From NCBI RefSeq assembly GCF_001679785.1, contig NZ_CP016286.1:2108001-2172000 (forward strand): DNA of 64,000 nt. Direction: 5' to 3'. Shown in pieces: positions 52,635 through 61,765 of this stretch. The DNA is from Rhizobium leguminosarum (GTDB lineage Bacteria; Pseudomonadota; Alphaproteobacteria; Rhizobiales; Rhizobiaceae). Under the pieces are notes generated by a model that saw only the letters and a program-made list of their open reading frames with translations, made no database searches and had not been told where the DNA came from. The position numbers and the translations under genes are program-made. The number at the start of each line of letters is the position of its first letter. Positions within the stretch are counted from its first letter, which is position 1.

Positions 52635-53639
52635 CTAAAACATATCTCGCCCGTCGCTGCGCGGATCGCCGGCCACGCGGTGCGGCTCGTAGAGGCCGCC
52701 CAGCGCTTTGCGCCGCCACGGCCGGGCAATATCGCCGTGATTGTCGTCGATATCGGCGAGCGATATCGCGGCCGTTCCATCCGCAGGGCATTGCGCCGCC
52801 CACCGACCACCGGGCGCGACGATCCCGGAAGACACGGGATCAGCTAAACCGGGATGTGCGAGTATGGAGAAACTCACCCAATACCTGTTGCTCGCCGCAT
52901 ACCCCTGCACCTCGGCGGCGAAGGAGGCATCATTGGCCGGCGTCCCCCCAGTGGACGAAAACAGCACGCAGTGGACATCGAGCCGCTCGTATTCGGTGAA
53001 AATTTCGGGAAAGTTGCACTCCATACCTAGCGCACAGCCGAAACGGATGCCGTCGACCTCGAAGGTCACGGGGATCGAACCCGGCGTATACATGAAGGAG
53101 ATCTTGGTGTTCGACAGCAGACGCTCATCGTAACGCGTCACCAGCTCGCCGCGGTCGGAGACGACATAAAGGCTGTTGTGCGGCCGGTGCGGCGGCGTCA
53201 GCGGATGCACCGAGCCGATGACCGTCCAGAGCCCGAGTTCGCGCGCCAGTCTGCGCGTTGTATCCAGCTCCTCACGCAACACGGCCCATTCGAACCGCCG
53301 CCAATCGGACGGCCCGATCTCTCTCGGCCCGATTTCCGACATGATCCGCTTGTTCGGCGATGATGTCGTTCCTTCGGGAAAGTGGATGAGCCGCGCCCCT
53401 GCCTCTCGCGCCCGCCGCATCAGCAGGCGTATCTCCTGTCCACTCTGGCGAAGTTTGTCGGCATCGCGGGGATCGTCTGCATGGGTGGTCTGGGCCACGG
53501 CCAGACGCAAGCGTCTTGCCTCAGGCAGTGCATCGTTCGCCGACCTGGGAAGAAAATGCATGCGGGCGGCGGTGTAGGATTCACCCGTCTTGGCGGCACG
53601 TGCACGCACCCGCCGTTTGAAATTTCCATTCTCAGTCAT
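52635..53639 (-). CDS. Carbon-nitrogen hydrolase family protein with altered active site
   Basis: A 334-residue protein. Residues 1-30 are a short basic preface (FKRRVRARAAKTGESYTAAR) seen in unrelated proteins. The nitrilase/amidase domain starts near residue 43 (RLRLAVAQTTHADDP). The catalytic Glu is E89 in HFPEGTTS and the nucleophilic Cys C208 in LGMECNFPEIF. The usual Lys of the Y-x-K-x-x-L motif is replaced: the sequence is RYDERLL, Glu at that place. Substrates in the family are nitriles, amides and carbamoyl compounds. The ATG at 53639 has a GAGAGG site. It is monocistronic. Confidence 0.85.
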   Translation of the reverse strand: MTENGNFKRRVRARAAKTGESYTAARMHFLPRSANDALPEARRLRLAVAQTTHADDPRDADKLRQSGQEIRLLMRRAREAGARLIHFPEGTTSSPNKRIMSEIGPREIGPSDWRRFEWAVLREELDTTRRLARELGLWTVIGSVHPLTPPHRPHNSLYVVSDRGELVTRYDERLLSNTKISFMYTPGSIPVTFEVDGIRFGCALGMECNFPEIFTEYERLDVHCVLFSSTGGTPANDASFAAEVQGYAASNRYWVSFSILAHPGLADPVSSGIVAPGGRWAAQCPADGTAAISLADIDDNHGDIARPWRRKALGGLYEPHRVAGDPRSDGRDMF

Positions 53640-53859
53640 ATCAGGGCCTCTCACGTTCCGGACATAGTTCCCCAGCAACAGCCCGAAACATCAGGACCAA
53701 GGATCACGACCCGAGACGAAAGTCCCTTTGCCTCCGGTTGAAGACCCTGCTGGGGAAGGTCTGGGAGGTTCGGCGTTAGGCCACGCCGATACAAAGATGC
53801 CGAGGCGACCGCGATTCGTCAATTTCGGGAAGGCCGGGATCGGCAGGCGCCGAGGCGCC

Positions 53860-54249
53860 CTACTTCGGGCGGTCCACCTTATCCACTCGCCACGGCGGAT
53901 CGGTGCGGTTCGATCCGGCGAAATAAAGGATGATGCGGTTGTCGCCGGGGTCGAAAAGCTCCGCCTCGCGCCAGAGCCAACTCTTGTCCTCCGGTCCGGT
54001 GACGAAACGAACACCAGCCTCGCTGAGACTGCCGACCGTCTCGTCCAGCTTCTCGCACTCGAAATACACCGTGGTGCCGCCACCGCCGCCTTCGCCCTGA
54101 TGCAGGGAGAAGGTGCTGTCCCCGTCCGGGCAGACGAAACGCGCATAGCGAGGACGAGCGTCGACGACCGGAGTGAGACCGAGAGCGCAGTAGAAGTTCC
54201 AGCCCGCATCGAGGTCAGGCATCGTAACGGTTACTTGATTCAGGCGCAT
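53860..54249 (-). CDS. VOC family (glyoxalase/bleomycin resistance-like) protein
   Basis: A 129-residue VOC protein: MRLNQVTVTMPDLDAGWNFY, RFVCPDGDSTFSLHQGEGGG, TTVYFECEKLDETVGSLSEA and LFDPGDNRIILYFAGSN. The metal-ligand-like positions are not all evident. It is a second, unrelated VOC gene in this stretch beside 51931 and the broken one at 46350. Enzyme activity is unknown. Confidence 0.83.
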   Translation of the reverse strand: MRLNQVTVTMPDLDAGWNFYCALGLTPVVDARPRYARFVCPDGDSTFSLHQGEGGGGGTTVYFECEKLDETVGSLSEAGVRFVTGPEDKSWLWREAELFDPGDNRIILYFAGSNRTDPPWRVDKVDRPK

Positions 54250-54442
54250 GATCTATCTCCTCGGCTGAGTTCGCCCAAAACGGTGCGGCGGCTTGGCACC
54301 ACGACATTCATAAAAACAAAGACCTGAAGCCGTCGCATGAATCAAATTCTAAGCGAGCAGTTTTAGTGTCATCGACACAAAACTCGTGTCAGACTGCGCA
54401 CGCCACGTACACGCCGGCGCACCGACCGAGAGGGCCGAAGCC

Positions 54443-54658
54443 ATGCACAAGTTCACCGTATCAATCACTCGGGAGATCGAGGCCGACACCGCCGAGGAGG
54501 CCGCCTTGCTCCTGTATCAGGAACTGTCAAGGGGACCGATCCCCGACCGCTACTCGGTCGTCGACGAGACGAAGGCGGCCACGGAGGTGAAGCTGGATCG
54601 GCAAAAGGCCGACGAATTCGCCAGCATCGATCACACCGCCGACCCCGGCAACTGGTAG
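54443..54658 (+). CDS. Small conserved hypothetical protein
   Basis: A 71-residue protein (MHKFTVSITREIEADTAEEA ALLL..., then YSVVDETKAATEVKLDRQKA). The pattern of beta strand, helix (EEAALLLYQELSR) and strand gives a small alpha/beta fold. The ATG at 54443 has GAGG upstream. No family is recognised; the role is unknown. Confidence 0.6.
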   Translation: MHKFTVSITREIEADTAEEAALLLYQELSRGPIPDRYSVVDETKAATEVKLDRQKADEFASIDHTADPGNW

Positions 54659-54789
54659 GCACCAGACGACCAGAGGAGATCGCTGCTTTGCCCCGGGAGC
54701 GCAAGTGCGGTAGTGGCAGATCCCGTTCGCCGGCGTAATGCCGATGCAAACAGCCGTCCGTTGGAAATATCGCGAGCCAAGGAAAATCT

Positions 54790-55560
54790 GTGACCTCACC
54801 AATCAAAATAGCCGTCGCCGGCGCGAATGGCCGCATGGGTCGCGCCATCATGCCGCTGCTGGCGGCCGATCCGGATTTTGCGTTCGTCGGCGGCATCGGC
54901 CGCGAGGGCTCCGCAGGCGCCGGGCTGATCGACCGTTCGACCGCGATCGGAGCGGCCGACGTGATCCTGGATTTCACGACGGGACGCGCTGCCGCCGAAC
55001 TTGCCGGTTTGTGCGCTTCGGCCGGTGGACCGGCCCTGGTGATCGGGGCGACGGGTTTCGAGCCGGATGAGCTCGAACGGATCGCAGAAGCCGCCCGCGC
55101 GATTCCGATCCTGCGCTCCGGCAATTTCTCCATCGGTGTCAACATGCTGATCGGCCTCGTCGCCCAGGCCGCCCGCGCCCTTCCCGCGCATGGATGGGAC
55201 ATCGAAATCCTCGAAGCCCATCACAACCGGAAGATGGACGCGCCGTCCGGTACGGCGCTGATGCTCGGCGAAGCCGCCGCCGAAGGCCGCGGCGTTTCCC
55301 TCGCATCCGTCGAGCGGCGCGGGCGTGACGGCATCACCGGCGAGCGCCCGCCCGGCGAAATCGGCTTTGCCGTCCTGCGGGCCGGAGGGCTCGTCGGAGA
55401 ACACAGCGTCCTGTTTGCCGCCGCCGAGGAAGTCGTGACGCTCTCGCATTCGGCTCTCGATCGCGGCATGTTCGCCCGCGGCGCGCTTGCCGCCGCCCGC
55501 TGGATCGCAGGGCGCACACCCGGCGCATACGCCATGGGGGATGTGCTGGGTCTGGCGTGA
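54790..55560 (+). CDS. dapB: 4-hydroxy-tetrahydrodipicolinate reductase
   Basis: A 256-residue NAD(P)H reductase of lysine and diaminopimelate synthesis. The Rossmann motif is GANGRMGR (residues 11-18), the substrate region [17 protein letters not shown] with catalytic H144/H145 and K148, and GVNMLIGLV and [17 protein letters not shown] are conserved. The GTG start has AAGGA 7 bases before it. It may be a second DapB-type gene rather than the housekeeping one, since there are no lysine pathway neighbours. It is convergent with the ornithine cyclodeaminase-like gene, 14 bases away. Confidence 0.9.
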   Translation: MTSPIKIAVAGANGRMGRAIMPLLAADPDFAFVGGIGREGSAGAGLIDRSTAIGAADVILDFTTGRAAAELAGLCASAGGPALVIGATGFEPDELERIAEAARAIPILRSGNFSIGVNMLIGLVAQAARALPAHGWDIEILEAHHNRKMDAPSGTALMLGEAAAEGRGVSLASVERRGRDGITGERPPGEIGFAVLRAGGLVGEHSVLFAAAEEVVTLSHSALDRGMFARGALAAARWIAGRTPGAYAMGDVLGLA

Positions 55561-55574
55561 ATAAGGAAACGGGC

Positions 55575-56495
55575 TCACAGCATATCGAGGATTGCCGAGG
55601 CGACGACGACTTCGGTTCCAGCCAGGCCGACGGAGCAAAACAAGGTCGTATCGCCAGGCGATCCTCGCGCCGCCGCTTTCCCGGCAATGAAATCGGCAAG
55701 GTCGGCCATGCGGTGCTCATTGCCGGAGCCGGCGAGGAAGAACGGCGAAGCGTAGGCGCGCGTCTGTTCGGGAGAGTCCGTTGCGATCACGGCTGCGGCA
55801 TCGGCAATATCCAGGCCGAGTTCGTATCCCTCACGCGTTTTCGGGCCGACGGTGTTGACGTGCACGCCGGGCTTCAAATCCCTGGCATGAATGACGGGCG
55901 TTCGGCTCGTCGTCGCGCAGATGACGATGTCGGCATCATCGACGGCTTCATAGGCGCTGCCGGCAGGCTCCACTTCTATATCCAAGGCGTGCTGCATCTC
56001 AGCTGCAAAGGCGGCGCGATTTTTCTCGTCGCGGCTATAGACGCGGGCGCGGTCCAGTTTTCGAACGGCGGCGGCCGCGGCAAGCTGGGTTCGCGCTTGC
56101 GCTCCGCTGCCGAGGATCCCGACGATGCTGGCGTCAGGCGCGCTGAGATGCCGGATGGCGAGCCCTCCGATCGCACCGGTTCTGAGGTTGCCGAGACGCT
56201 CTCCGAGAATAATGCCCTTGAGCTTGGCGTCGTCGGCCGACCACACAGCGACGATCTGCGAATGCTCAGCCCCTTCGAATGTTTCATAGACCCGGAAGCC
56301 CGCGAGCGGTTTCTCGCCGAGGATGCCGCCGACGGTGAAGACGAGATCGCCGCGATCGGGAAACGAGACATGGTGCCGGGGCGGAGAGATCAACCGATTG
56401 TCGGCTCTCGCGAGAAAAGCGGTCTCGAGAGCATCGATCGCGATCATCATCAGCGCGCTGCCGACCAGATCCTCGTCTTTCAGAATTTTCGTCAC
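55575..56495 (-). CDS. Ornithine cyclodeaminase/mu-crystallin family protein
   Basis: A 306-residue NAD(P)-binding protein. Key parts are DNRLISPPRHHVSFPD, the Rossmann loop IVGILGSGAQARTQLAAAA, CATTSRTPVIHARDLKPGVHVNTVGP and FFLAGSGNEHRMADLADFI. The family includes ornithine and alanine dehydrogenases/cyclodeaminases and ketimine reductases. The GTG at 56495 with TGGAGG upstream is the best start; the frame is open another 29 codons upstream. Convergent with dapB. Substrate unknown. Confidence 0.87.
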   Translation of the reverse strand: MTKILKDEDLVGSALMMIAIDALETAFLARADNRLISPPRHHVSFPDRGDLVFTVGGILGEKPLAGFRVYETFEGAEHSQIVAVWSADDAKLKGIILGERLGNLRTGAIGGLAIRHLSAPDASIVGILGSGAQARTQLAAAAAVRKLDRARVYSRDEKNRAAFAAEMQHALDIEVEPAGSAYEAVDDADIVICATTSRTPVIHARDLKPGVHVNTVGPKTREGYELGLDIADAAAVIATDSPEQTRAYASPFFLAGSGNEHRMADLADFIAGKAAARGSPGDTTLFCSVGLAGTEVVVASAILDML

Positions 56496-56593
56496 CGCCA
56501 AACCTCCAGCCCATGCCGGCATGCTGCAACCCCAACCCCGCTTGAGGTCAATGGTCGCGCAAGCCGATATGCGTTGAGCCATCCGCGTGAGAC

Positions 56594-57100
56594 CTAACCG
56601 ACCAGACGGCGAGCCATCATGACGTCGTCGATCTCCCTGCCCTCCTCCAGAACCCCGCCGGGAATCCTGCCGATCTCGGAGAAGCCTTCCCGCTGATAGA
56701 AGCGTATTGCAGCCGGGTTCTCAGCGCTGACGAAGAGTTCCAGCTGCAGGATGCCGATATCGCGCGCGTGATCGGCCACCGCGCTGAGCAGCTTGCCGGC
56801 AAGGCCCGTTCCGCGCAGGCTCCTTCTCACGTAAACCATGATGATCGTCGCGCGATGGGCCATCTTGCTCGACCGCTGCCGAACTAGGCCGGTTATGCCG
56901 ACGGGTTCGTCATCCTGAAAAGCGATGAAAACCGGCTCATTCAGGCGATTGCGCCACTCCTCGAGAGAAAGAGCCTCCCAGTCCTCGTAGCGGCTTGCAA
57001 AGAGGGACGGTTCGGTACGAAGCGCTTCCAGACGGATGCGCCGGAAAGCCTCCACTTCGTCTGCCCTGACATGCCTGATCGTCGTGCCACTTCCATCCAT
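56594..57100 (-). CDS. GNAT family N-acetyltransferase
   Basis: A 168-residue acetyltransferase: TIRHVRADEVEAFRRIRLEA, MVYVRRSLRGTGLAGKLLSA with the acetyl-CoA loop RGTGLAG, and AIRFYQREGFSEIGRIPGGV. The ATG at 57100 (MDGSGTTIRHV) follows CAGGTGG. Substrate unknown. It is monocistronic. Confidence 0.86.
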   Translation of the reverse strand: MDGSGTTIRHVRADEVEAFRRIRLEALRTEPSLFASRYEDWEALSLEEWRNRLNEPVFIAFQDDEPVGITGLVRQRSSKMAHRATIIMVYVRRSLRGTGLAGKLLSAVADHARDIGILQLELFVSAENPAAIRFYQREGFSEIGRIPGGVLEEGREIDDVMMARRLVG

Positions 57101-57236
57101 CGGGACCACCTGCGAGATGAGAGGTACTGTCAATACAGATGGCCTCAGCCGATGCAACCGGTGTCAGGAAGCTTCGCAGTTCAGCATATGCTCGAAGTTA
57201 CGAGATCGAACGGAAATCCGTCGTCTCAGGCGCCGG

Positions 57237-57659
57237 TCACTGCGCCGGACTCCCCAGCCGGCCCCCCTTCCGGACGACCGGTTCGCCGGGCGGACCGACC
57301 ACCGATTGATCGGTCGGTCTCGCTGCCGGTTCGCCAGTTGGCCCGACCACCGGTTCACGGGCTGGCCGGTCGACTGGCTGGCCGGTGGATCGGACGACCA
57401 GGGGATCGGCTGGCTGGACGGCGGATTGATCGGTCGTTTGCCTCGGCACCGGCTCACCGGTTGGTCGGGCCGCTGATTGCTCGGTTGGCCCGGCAACTGG
57501 CTCATCAGTTGAGTCGGCCACCGATTGATCGGTTGGCTTGTCGATCGCGAACGGTACAACTTCACGGATGATGAAGAGAAGAGCTATCCCGACCAACGTG
57601 CATGTCAGCGCGTAGAGAAGGAAATATTTCAGTGCATATCCCTCGCTGATTGGCAGCAC
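57237..57659 (-). CDS. Membrane-anchored protein with degenerate Pro/Thr repeats
   Basis: About 140 residues. One N-terminal membrane segment (YFLLYALTCTLVGIALLFII) is followed by a tail of imperfect 8-9-residue units such as PTDQSVA, STDEPVAG, PTEQSAAR, PTGEPVPR and PTDQSVVG. The frame begins with GTG or TTG (57659/57662), but the best ribosome site (GAGGG) precedes a CTG at 57632, exactly where the membrane segment would start. The repeat tail is also open on the opposite strand. The function is unknown; it may be a periplasmic stalk. Confidence 0.5.
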   Translation of the reverse strand: MLPISEGYALKYFLLYALTCTLVGIALLFIIREVVPFAIDKPTDQSVADSTDEPVAGPTEQSAARPTGEPVPRQTTDQSAVQPADPLVVRSTGQPVDRPAREPVVGPTGEPAARPTDQSVVGPPGEPVVRKGGRLGSPAQ

Positions 57660-57975
57660 CAACTTGACAATGGTGCAAATGATATTTCCGCATTATTGAA
57701 CGATACTTGCAACGAAGGCAATCATTTTCAATAAGAGCCGCGAAGTTTCAAAAACGCACAGAACGGGATAAGGTAGTTATTGCAGATATTTAGGAAGCGC
57801 CTCCGCAATGCTCAATTTATCTTGAGGTCTCGGCAAGCCCAAGGAAGGCCCTGGAACCCAGATCCGAGATCTGCCAGGCGAAGACAGCCTCGGCGATATG
57901 GGCTAGATTGCGTGTGCCGGCAGCCTGCTTTCGAGGGTGAGGCCCTCCAGGATCGGTGGCGGCAGGGGGACCCGC
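57660..57975. other. Spacer upstream of the PLP decarboxylase
   Basis: 316 bases without a supported gene. It contains a small inverted repeat GCACCA...TGGTGC near 57656-57676, and ends with the decarboxylase ribosome site AGGGGGA. No other structure noticed. Confidence 0.35.
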
Positions 57976-59379
57976 ATGACGGCAATTGCATCTCTGTTTC
58001 AGGAAGCCGCCCGCCTTGCGGCCGCGTTCCGGCAGGCAGCACCCGCTCGCCATATGCCCACCCACGACTACGCAGCCTCGCTTGCCTGTTTCGAAGAGCC
58101 GCTGCCGGCGGCCGGTTCCGATATGCTTGACGTCATCAGGCGTCTCTCGGACGGCGCCGAACCCGGGCTGCATGCAACCACTGGGCCGCGCTTTTTCGGC
58201 TGGGTCATCGGCGGCTCCCATCCGGTCGGCGTCGCGGCCGATTTCCTCACCAGCGCCTGGGGCCAGAATGCCGGAAACCATGCCGCCGCCCCGGCCGCGG
58301 CCGCCGTCGAGACCGTCGCGGCGAGATGGCTTCTCGATCTCCTGGAGCTGCCGGCCGAAAGCTCGGTCGGCTTCGTCACCGGCGCGACGGTGGCGAACTT
58401 CACCTGCCTTGCCGCCGCTCGCGGCGAGGTGCTGCGCCAAGTGGGCTGGCATGTTGATGCGAAGGGCCTCTTCGGGGCGCCTGAGATTACCGTGCTGATC
58501 GGCGACGACGCCCACACGACCGTCTTCTCCGCGCTGCAATTCCTCGGCCTCGGGCATGATCGCGTGCTGCGCCTGCCCACCGACGCGATGGGACGGATAG
58601 ACCCGGCCACGCTGGCGGGCACGCTCGATACTGTCTCTGGACCCGTCATCGCCGTTCTACAGGCGGGGCAGATCAATACTGGCGCCTTCGACGATTTCGC
58701 CGCCATCATCCCGCTGTTGAAGGCGAAAGGCGCCTGGGTGCATGTCGATGGCGCCTTTGGCCTCTGGGCGCAGGCGTCAGCGAAGACCAGCCACCTCAGC
58801 CGCGGCATCGAAGCGGCCGACAGCTGGGCGACCGACGGCCACAAGTGGCTGCAGACGCCCTATGATTGCGGCTATGCGATCGTCCGCGACGAGCTCGCCC
58901 ATCGCCGCGCCATGACGATCGCCGCGAGCTACCTGCCGCTCGCCGGCGAAGGTGAACGCGATCCCTCACATTACGTGCCCGAGCTTTCGAGAAGGGCACG
59001 CGGCTTTGCCACCTGGGCGATGCTGAAACATCTCGGCCGCGACGGCATCGCCGCCTTGATCGACCAGTGCTGTGCCTCGGCTCGGCTGGTGGCCGACCTG
59101 CTTGCGCACGAGCCCGGCATCGCCATCCTGAACGAGGTGGCGCTGAACCAGCTCGTCATCCGCTTCGGAGCCGACCTGCAGAACGAAGAAGGCGACGCAC
59201 TGACCCGAAAGACGATCGAAAAGATTCAGGCGGACGGCATGATCTTCGCCGGCGGCGCCAAATGGCGCGGCCGCGACGTCCTGCGCCTCTCTGTCACCAA
59301 TTTCCAGACGACGTCAGATGAGGCCCAACTCGCCGCCCAAAGCATCATCACCGCGTTCAAGAGTGTGAGCGGCGGCTGA
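57976..59379 (+). CDS. Group II PLP-dependent amino acid decarboxylase
   Basis: A 467-residue cytoplasmic enzyme of the aromatic-amino-acid/glutamate decarboxylase family. PLP-binding residues visible are the Lys K290 in SWATDGHKWLQTPYD, D258 in VHVDGAFGLW and H180 in IGDDAHTTV. N-terminal landmarks are PRFFGWVIGGSHPVGVAADF. The amino acid substrate cannot be told. The ATG at 57976 has AGGGGGA 6 bases upstream. It is monocistronic. Confidence 0.9.
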   Translation: MTAIASLFQEAARLAAAFRQAAPARHMPTHDYAASLACFEEPLPAAGSDMLDVIRRLSDGAEPGLHATTGPRFFGWVIGGSHPVGVAADFLTSAWGQNAGNHAAAPAAAAVETVAARWLLDLLELPAESSVGFVTGATVANFTCLAAARGEVLRQVGWHVDAKGLFGAPEITVLIGDDAHTTVFSALQFLGLGHDRVLRLPTDAMGRIDPATLAGTLDTVSGPVIAVLQAGQINTGAFDDFAAIIPLLKAKGAWVHVDGAFGLWAQASAKTSHLSRGIEAADSWATDGHKWLQTPYDCGYAIVRDELAHRRAMTIAASYLPLAGEGERDPSHYVPELSRRARGFATWAMLKHLGRDGIAALIDQCCASARLVADLLAHEPGIAILNEVALNQLVIRFGADLQNEEGDALTRKTIEKIQADGMIFAGGAKWRGRDVLRLSVTNFQTTSDEAQLAAQSIITAFKSVSGG

Positions 59380-59456
59380 CGCATCCACTCCCTTGGTTCG
59401 CCCGGACACGGAATTGTGCTATCGCCGGTCCTGTTCGCTTGAAGAGAGATAAAAGC

Positions 59457-59777
59457 GTGAAAAACGTCCTGTTCGTCTGCAGTCAGAACAAACTTCGCAG
59501 CCCGACGGCCGAACAGGTCTTCGCAAACTGGCCGGAGATCGAGGTCTCCTCGGCCGGCACCAACAACGATGCCGAAAACCCACTATCGAACGAACTGATC
59601 GAATGGGCCGATATCGTCTTCGTCATGGAGAAGGCTCACCGTGCGAAAGTCCAGGGCAAATACCGGCCAGCTCTCAAAGGCAAGCGGCTGATATGCCTGG
59701 ATATTCCAGACGAGTACGATTTCATGGACCCTACGCTCGTGCAACTGCTGAAGGCAACGGTGCCTCGGCATCTCTAA
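59457..59777 (+). CDS. Low-molecular-weight protein tyrosine phosphatase-like protein
   Basis: A 106-residue protein with the P-loop CSQNKLRSPTAEQ (C8 and R14, the C-x5-R of LMW phosphatases and arsenate reductases) and LDIPDEYDFMDP, which may hold the general-acid Asp. It is shorter than classical LMW phosphatases (about 150 residues). It may dephosphorylate proteins or small molecules. The GTG at 59457 follows GAGAG; an upstream ATG would add six residues. Confidence 0.8.
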   Translation: MKNVLFVCSQNKLRSPTAEQVFANWPEIEVSSAGTNNDAENPLSNELIEWADIVFVMEKAHRAKVQGKYRPALKGKRLICLDIPDEYDFMDPTLVQLLKATVPRHL

Positions 59778-59867
59778 GCTCGGTCACGCGACCGTAAAAT
59801 CGCCGCCCCGAACAAGAAGGCGCGCGCGCCAATGGTGGCAACTTGCGCCAAGCTGCGAGGCCGATGG

Positions 59868-60344
59868 TCAAACTTGTTGAGAGACATATTCCGGAAACTC
59901 GGCCGCACCGCGACTTAGGGCTTTCACCATCAACAGGCCGTCGTCGAAGTAGCCGTTTCTCGCGTAGAACTGGTGCGTACGCTCCCTGCCCAGCACCATG
60001 GCGATACGGACCACCGCGCATTCAGTCCGCTCCGCCTCCGCCTCTATCCACGCCATCATCTTGCCGCCGATGCCCCGACTGCGCAGGGCGCCGTCTACCA
60101 CCACATTGTCCGCCTCGATATACTTGCCGCACCACAACTGAGTGCCCGTCCAGAAACCCGACGCACCCACCATCCGTTCATCGATGTAGGCTGCTACGCA
60201 GCGGTAGTTGCTCTGTGCGAACATGGCTGAAAGTCGTTGGCGAACCACGGCCTCGCTCAGGCCACTAACCTGGCTGTACAGCGGGAAAATTGTCATCGTC
60301 TGATCGAGACCGACCAGCTCGCGGATGATCACTTCGTCGGACAC
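59868..60344 (-). CDS. GNAT family N-acetyltransferase
   Basis: A 158-residue acetyltransferase: VVDGALRSRGIGGKMMAWIE (acetyl-CoA loop RSRGIGG) and THQFYARNGYFDDGLLMVKA. The start is a GTG at 60344. Substrate unknown. It is monocistronic, divergent from the methyltransferase gene. Confidence 0.86.
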   Translation of the reverse strand: MSDEVIIRELVGLDQTMTIFPLYSQVSGLSEAVVRQRLSAMFAQSNYRCVAAYIDERMVGASGFWTGTQLWCGKYIEADNVVVDGALRSRGIGGKMMAWIEAEAERTECAVVRIAMVLGRERTHQFYARNGYFDDGLLMVKALSRGAAEFPEYVSQQV

Positions 60345-60498
60345 AGCAGCCCCCTATCCTCTCGATCGCATGATAGTGCACGCGAACTTGGTCATGATCC
60401 ATGGGCGTGAACCACTTGCAGTAGACTGCCTGTCTTCCCATTGTAATCCGCTGCGCTTATAGCTCCCCGCCCGTTCCGATCGCACAAGGAGGAGAGCC

Positions 60499-61284
60499 AT
60501 GAACGCCAATGATGTCGCCGCCCATTGGGAGAGCAATGCCGAGACCTGGACGATCTATAGCCGCGCAGGCTACGACAAATATCGCGACGCGCTGAACACA
60601 CCGGCCTTTCTGAAGATGCTGCCGCCGGTGGCAGGCCTTGCCGGGCTCGATCTCGGCTGCGGCGAAGGTTCCAACACCCGCGCCGTCGCCCGCCTCGGCG
60701 CCCGCATGATCGGTCTCGACATCGCCCCGACCTTCATTCGTTATGCCCGCGAGACCGAGACGCAAGCGCCGCTCGGCATCGACTACGTGCTCGGCGACGG
60801 CCAGGGCATCGATTTCCCCGAAGCGAGTTTCGATTTCGTCACCGCCTTCATGTCGATGATGGACATGGCCGATCAGCGCCAGGTGCTGAAGGGCATCCAC
60901 CGCGTCCTGAAGCCGGGCGGCTTCCTGCAGTTTTCGATCCTGCATCCCTGCTTTGTGCCGCCGACGCGCCGCAATATCCGTGACGAGGCCGGCAAGCCCG
61001 TCGCAGTGGAGATCGCCGATTATTTCGATGAGAGCGACGGCCGGATCGATCGCTGGATTTTTTCCTCCATCCCAGAGGAAGAACGGGTGACGCTGACGCC
61101 GTTTGCCGTCCCGCGCTTTCACCGGACGCTGTCGACCTGGGTGTCGATGATCGTCGAAGCGGGGCTGACGATCGAAGCTTTCGGCGAGCCCATGGCGTCA
61201 GTCGAGGTGGCGCTTGCCGAGCCAATAGTCGCCGATACCCGCATCGCGCCGATCTTCCTCCACATCAGGGCGCGCAAGGCGTAA
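60499..61284 (+). CDS. Class I SAM-dependent methyltransferase
   Basis: A 261-residue methyltransferase. SAM motif I is LAGLDLGCGEGSNTRAVARL, motif II near LGDGQGIDFPEASFDFVTAF, and motif III LKGIHRVLKPGGFLQFSIL. The UbiE/Coq5-like methyltransferase 11 type. The start ATG has AGGAGG 6 bases upstream. Substrate unknown; it is monocistronic. Confidence 0.9.
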   Translation: MNANDVAAHWESNAETWTIYSRAGYDKYRDALNTPAFLKMLPPVAGLAGLDLGCGEGSNTRAVARLGARMIGLDIAPTFIRYARETETQAPLGIDYVLGDGQGIDFPEASFDFVTAFMSMMDMADQRQVLKGIHRVLKPGGFLQFSILHPCFVPPTRRNIRDEAGKPVAVEIADYFDESDGRIDRWIFSSIPEEERVTLTPFAVPRFHRTLSTWVSMIVEAGLTIEAFGEPMASVEVALAEPIVADTRIAPIFLHIRARKA

Positions 61285-61342
61285 GGCCTGTTTTCCCGCC
61301 GCCTGCCGAGGTTTGGAAGGTGGGTGAGTTCTCACCCCAACA

Positions 61343-61765
61343 TCATCGTCGCACGGCGACCACCGAACTGGCGCGATAGCGCGACAGCTGGACCCGGTTG
61401 GATTGGTTGCCGCCGAACAGGTAGACGTACTGCCGGCGCTGATCGATGTGATCGAACAGGCTCACATGAAAGCGCCGGCCGGTGCGGATCACCACGACAT
61501 CCCCTCGCCTGGCGGAGCGGACACCGACCGGCTTGCCGAACTTCCTCCAGGACGCCGCCATGTTGGGGTTGGGCGGCGGTTGCCGCGAAGACCGTTTGGC
61601 GACAAAGGCAAGGAACGCCCCGCACCACGACACCCTGCGCGGATTGATGCTCAGGAAGGAGATGGAGCGTTCGTGCATGCTCTTGTACTTGGACGCCGTG
61701 CGGAGCATGTCCGCCTCACAGGGCACGGCAAGCGCCGTAAGGACGATGACGAGAATAACCTTCAT
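61343..61765 (-). CDS. Exported CHAP/NlpC-P60-like cysteine peptidase-like protein (TIGR02594 type)
   Basis: A 140-residue protein with a signal peptide (MKVILVIVLTALAVPCEA). The putative catalytic Cys is C48 in VSWCGAFLAFVA, and the His is H100 in GRRFHVSLFDH, as in CHAP/NlpC-P60-type amidases. GDVVVIRTG precedes the His as in that family. It may cleave peptidoglycan; TIGR02594-type proteins are uncharacterised. The frame is open farther upstream. It is monocistronic. Confidence 0.75.
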   Translation of the reverse strand: MKVILVIVLTALAVPCEADMLRTASKYKSMHERSISFLSINPRRVSWCGAFLAFVAKRSSRQPPPNPNMAASWRKFGKPVGVRSARRGDVVVIRTGRRFHVSLFDHIDQRRQYVYLFGGNQSNRVQLSRYRASSVVAVRR

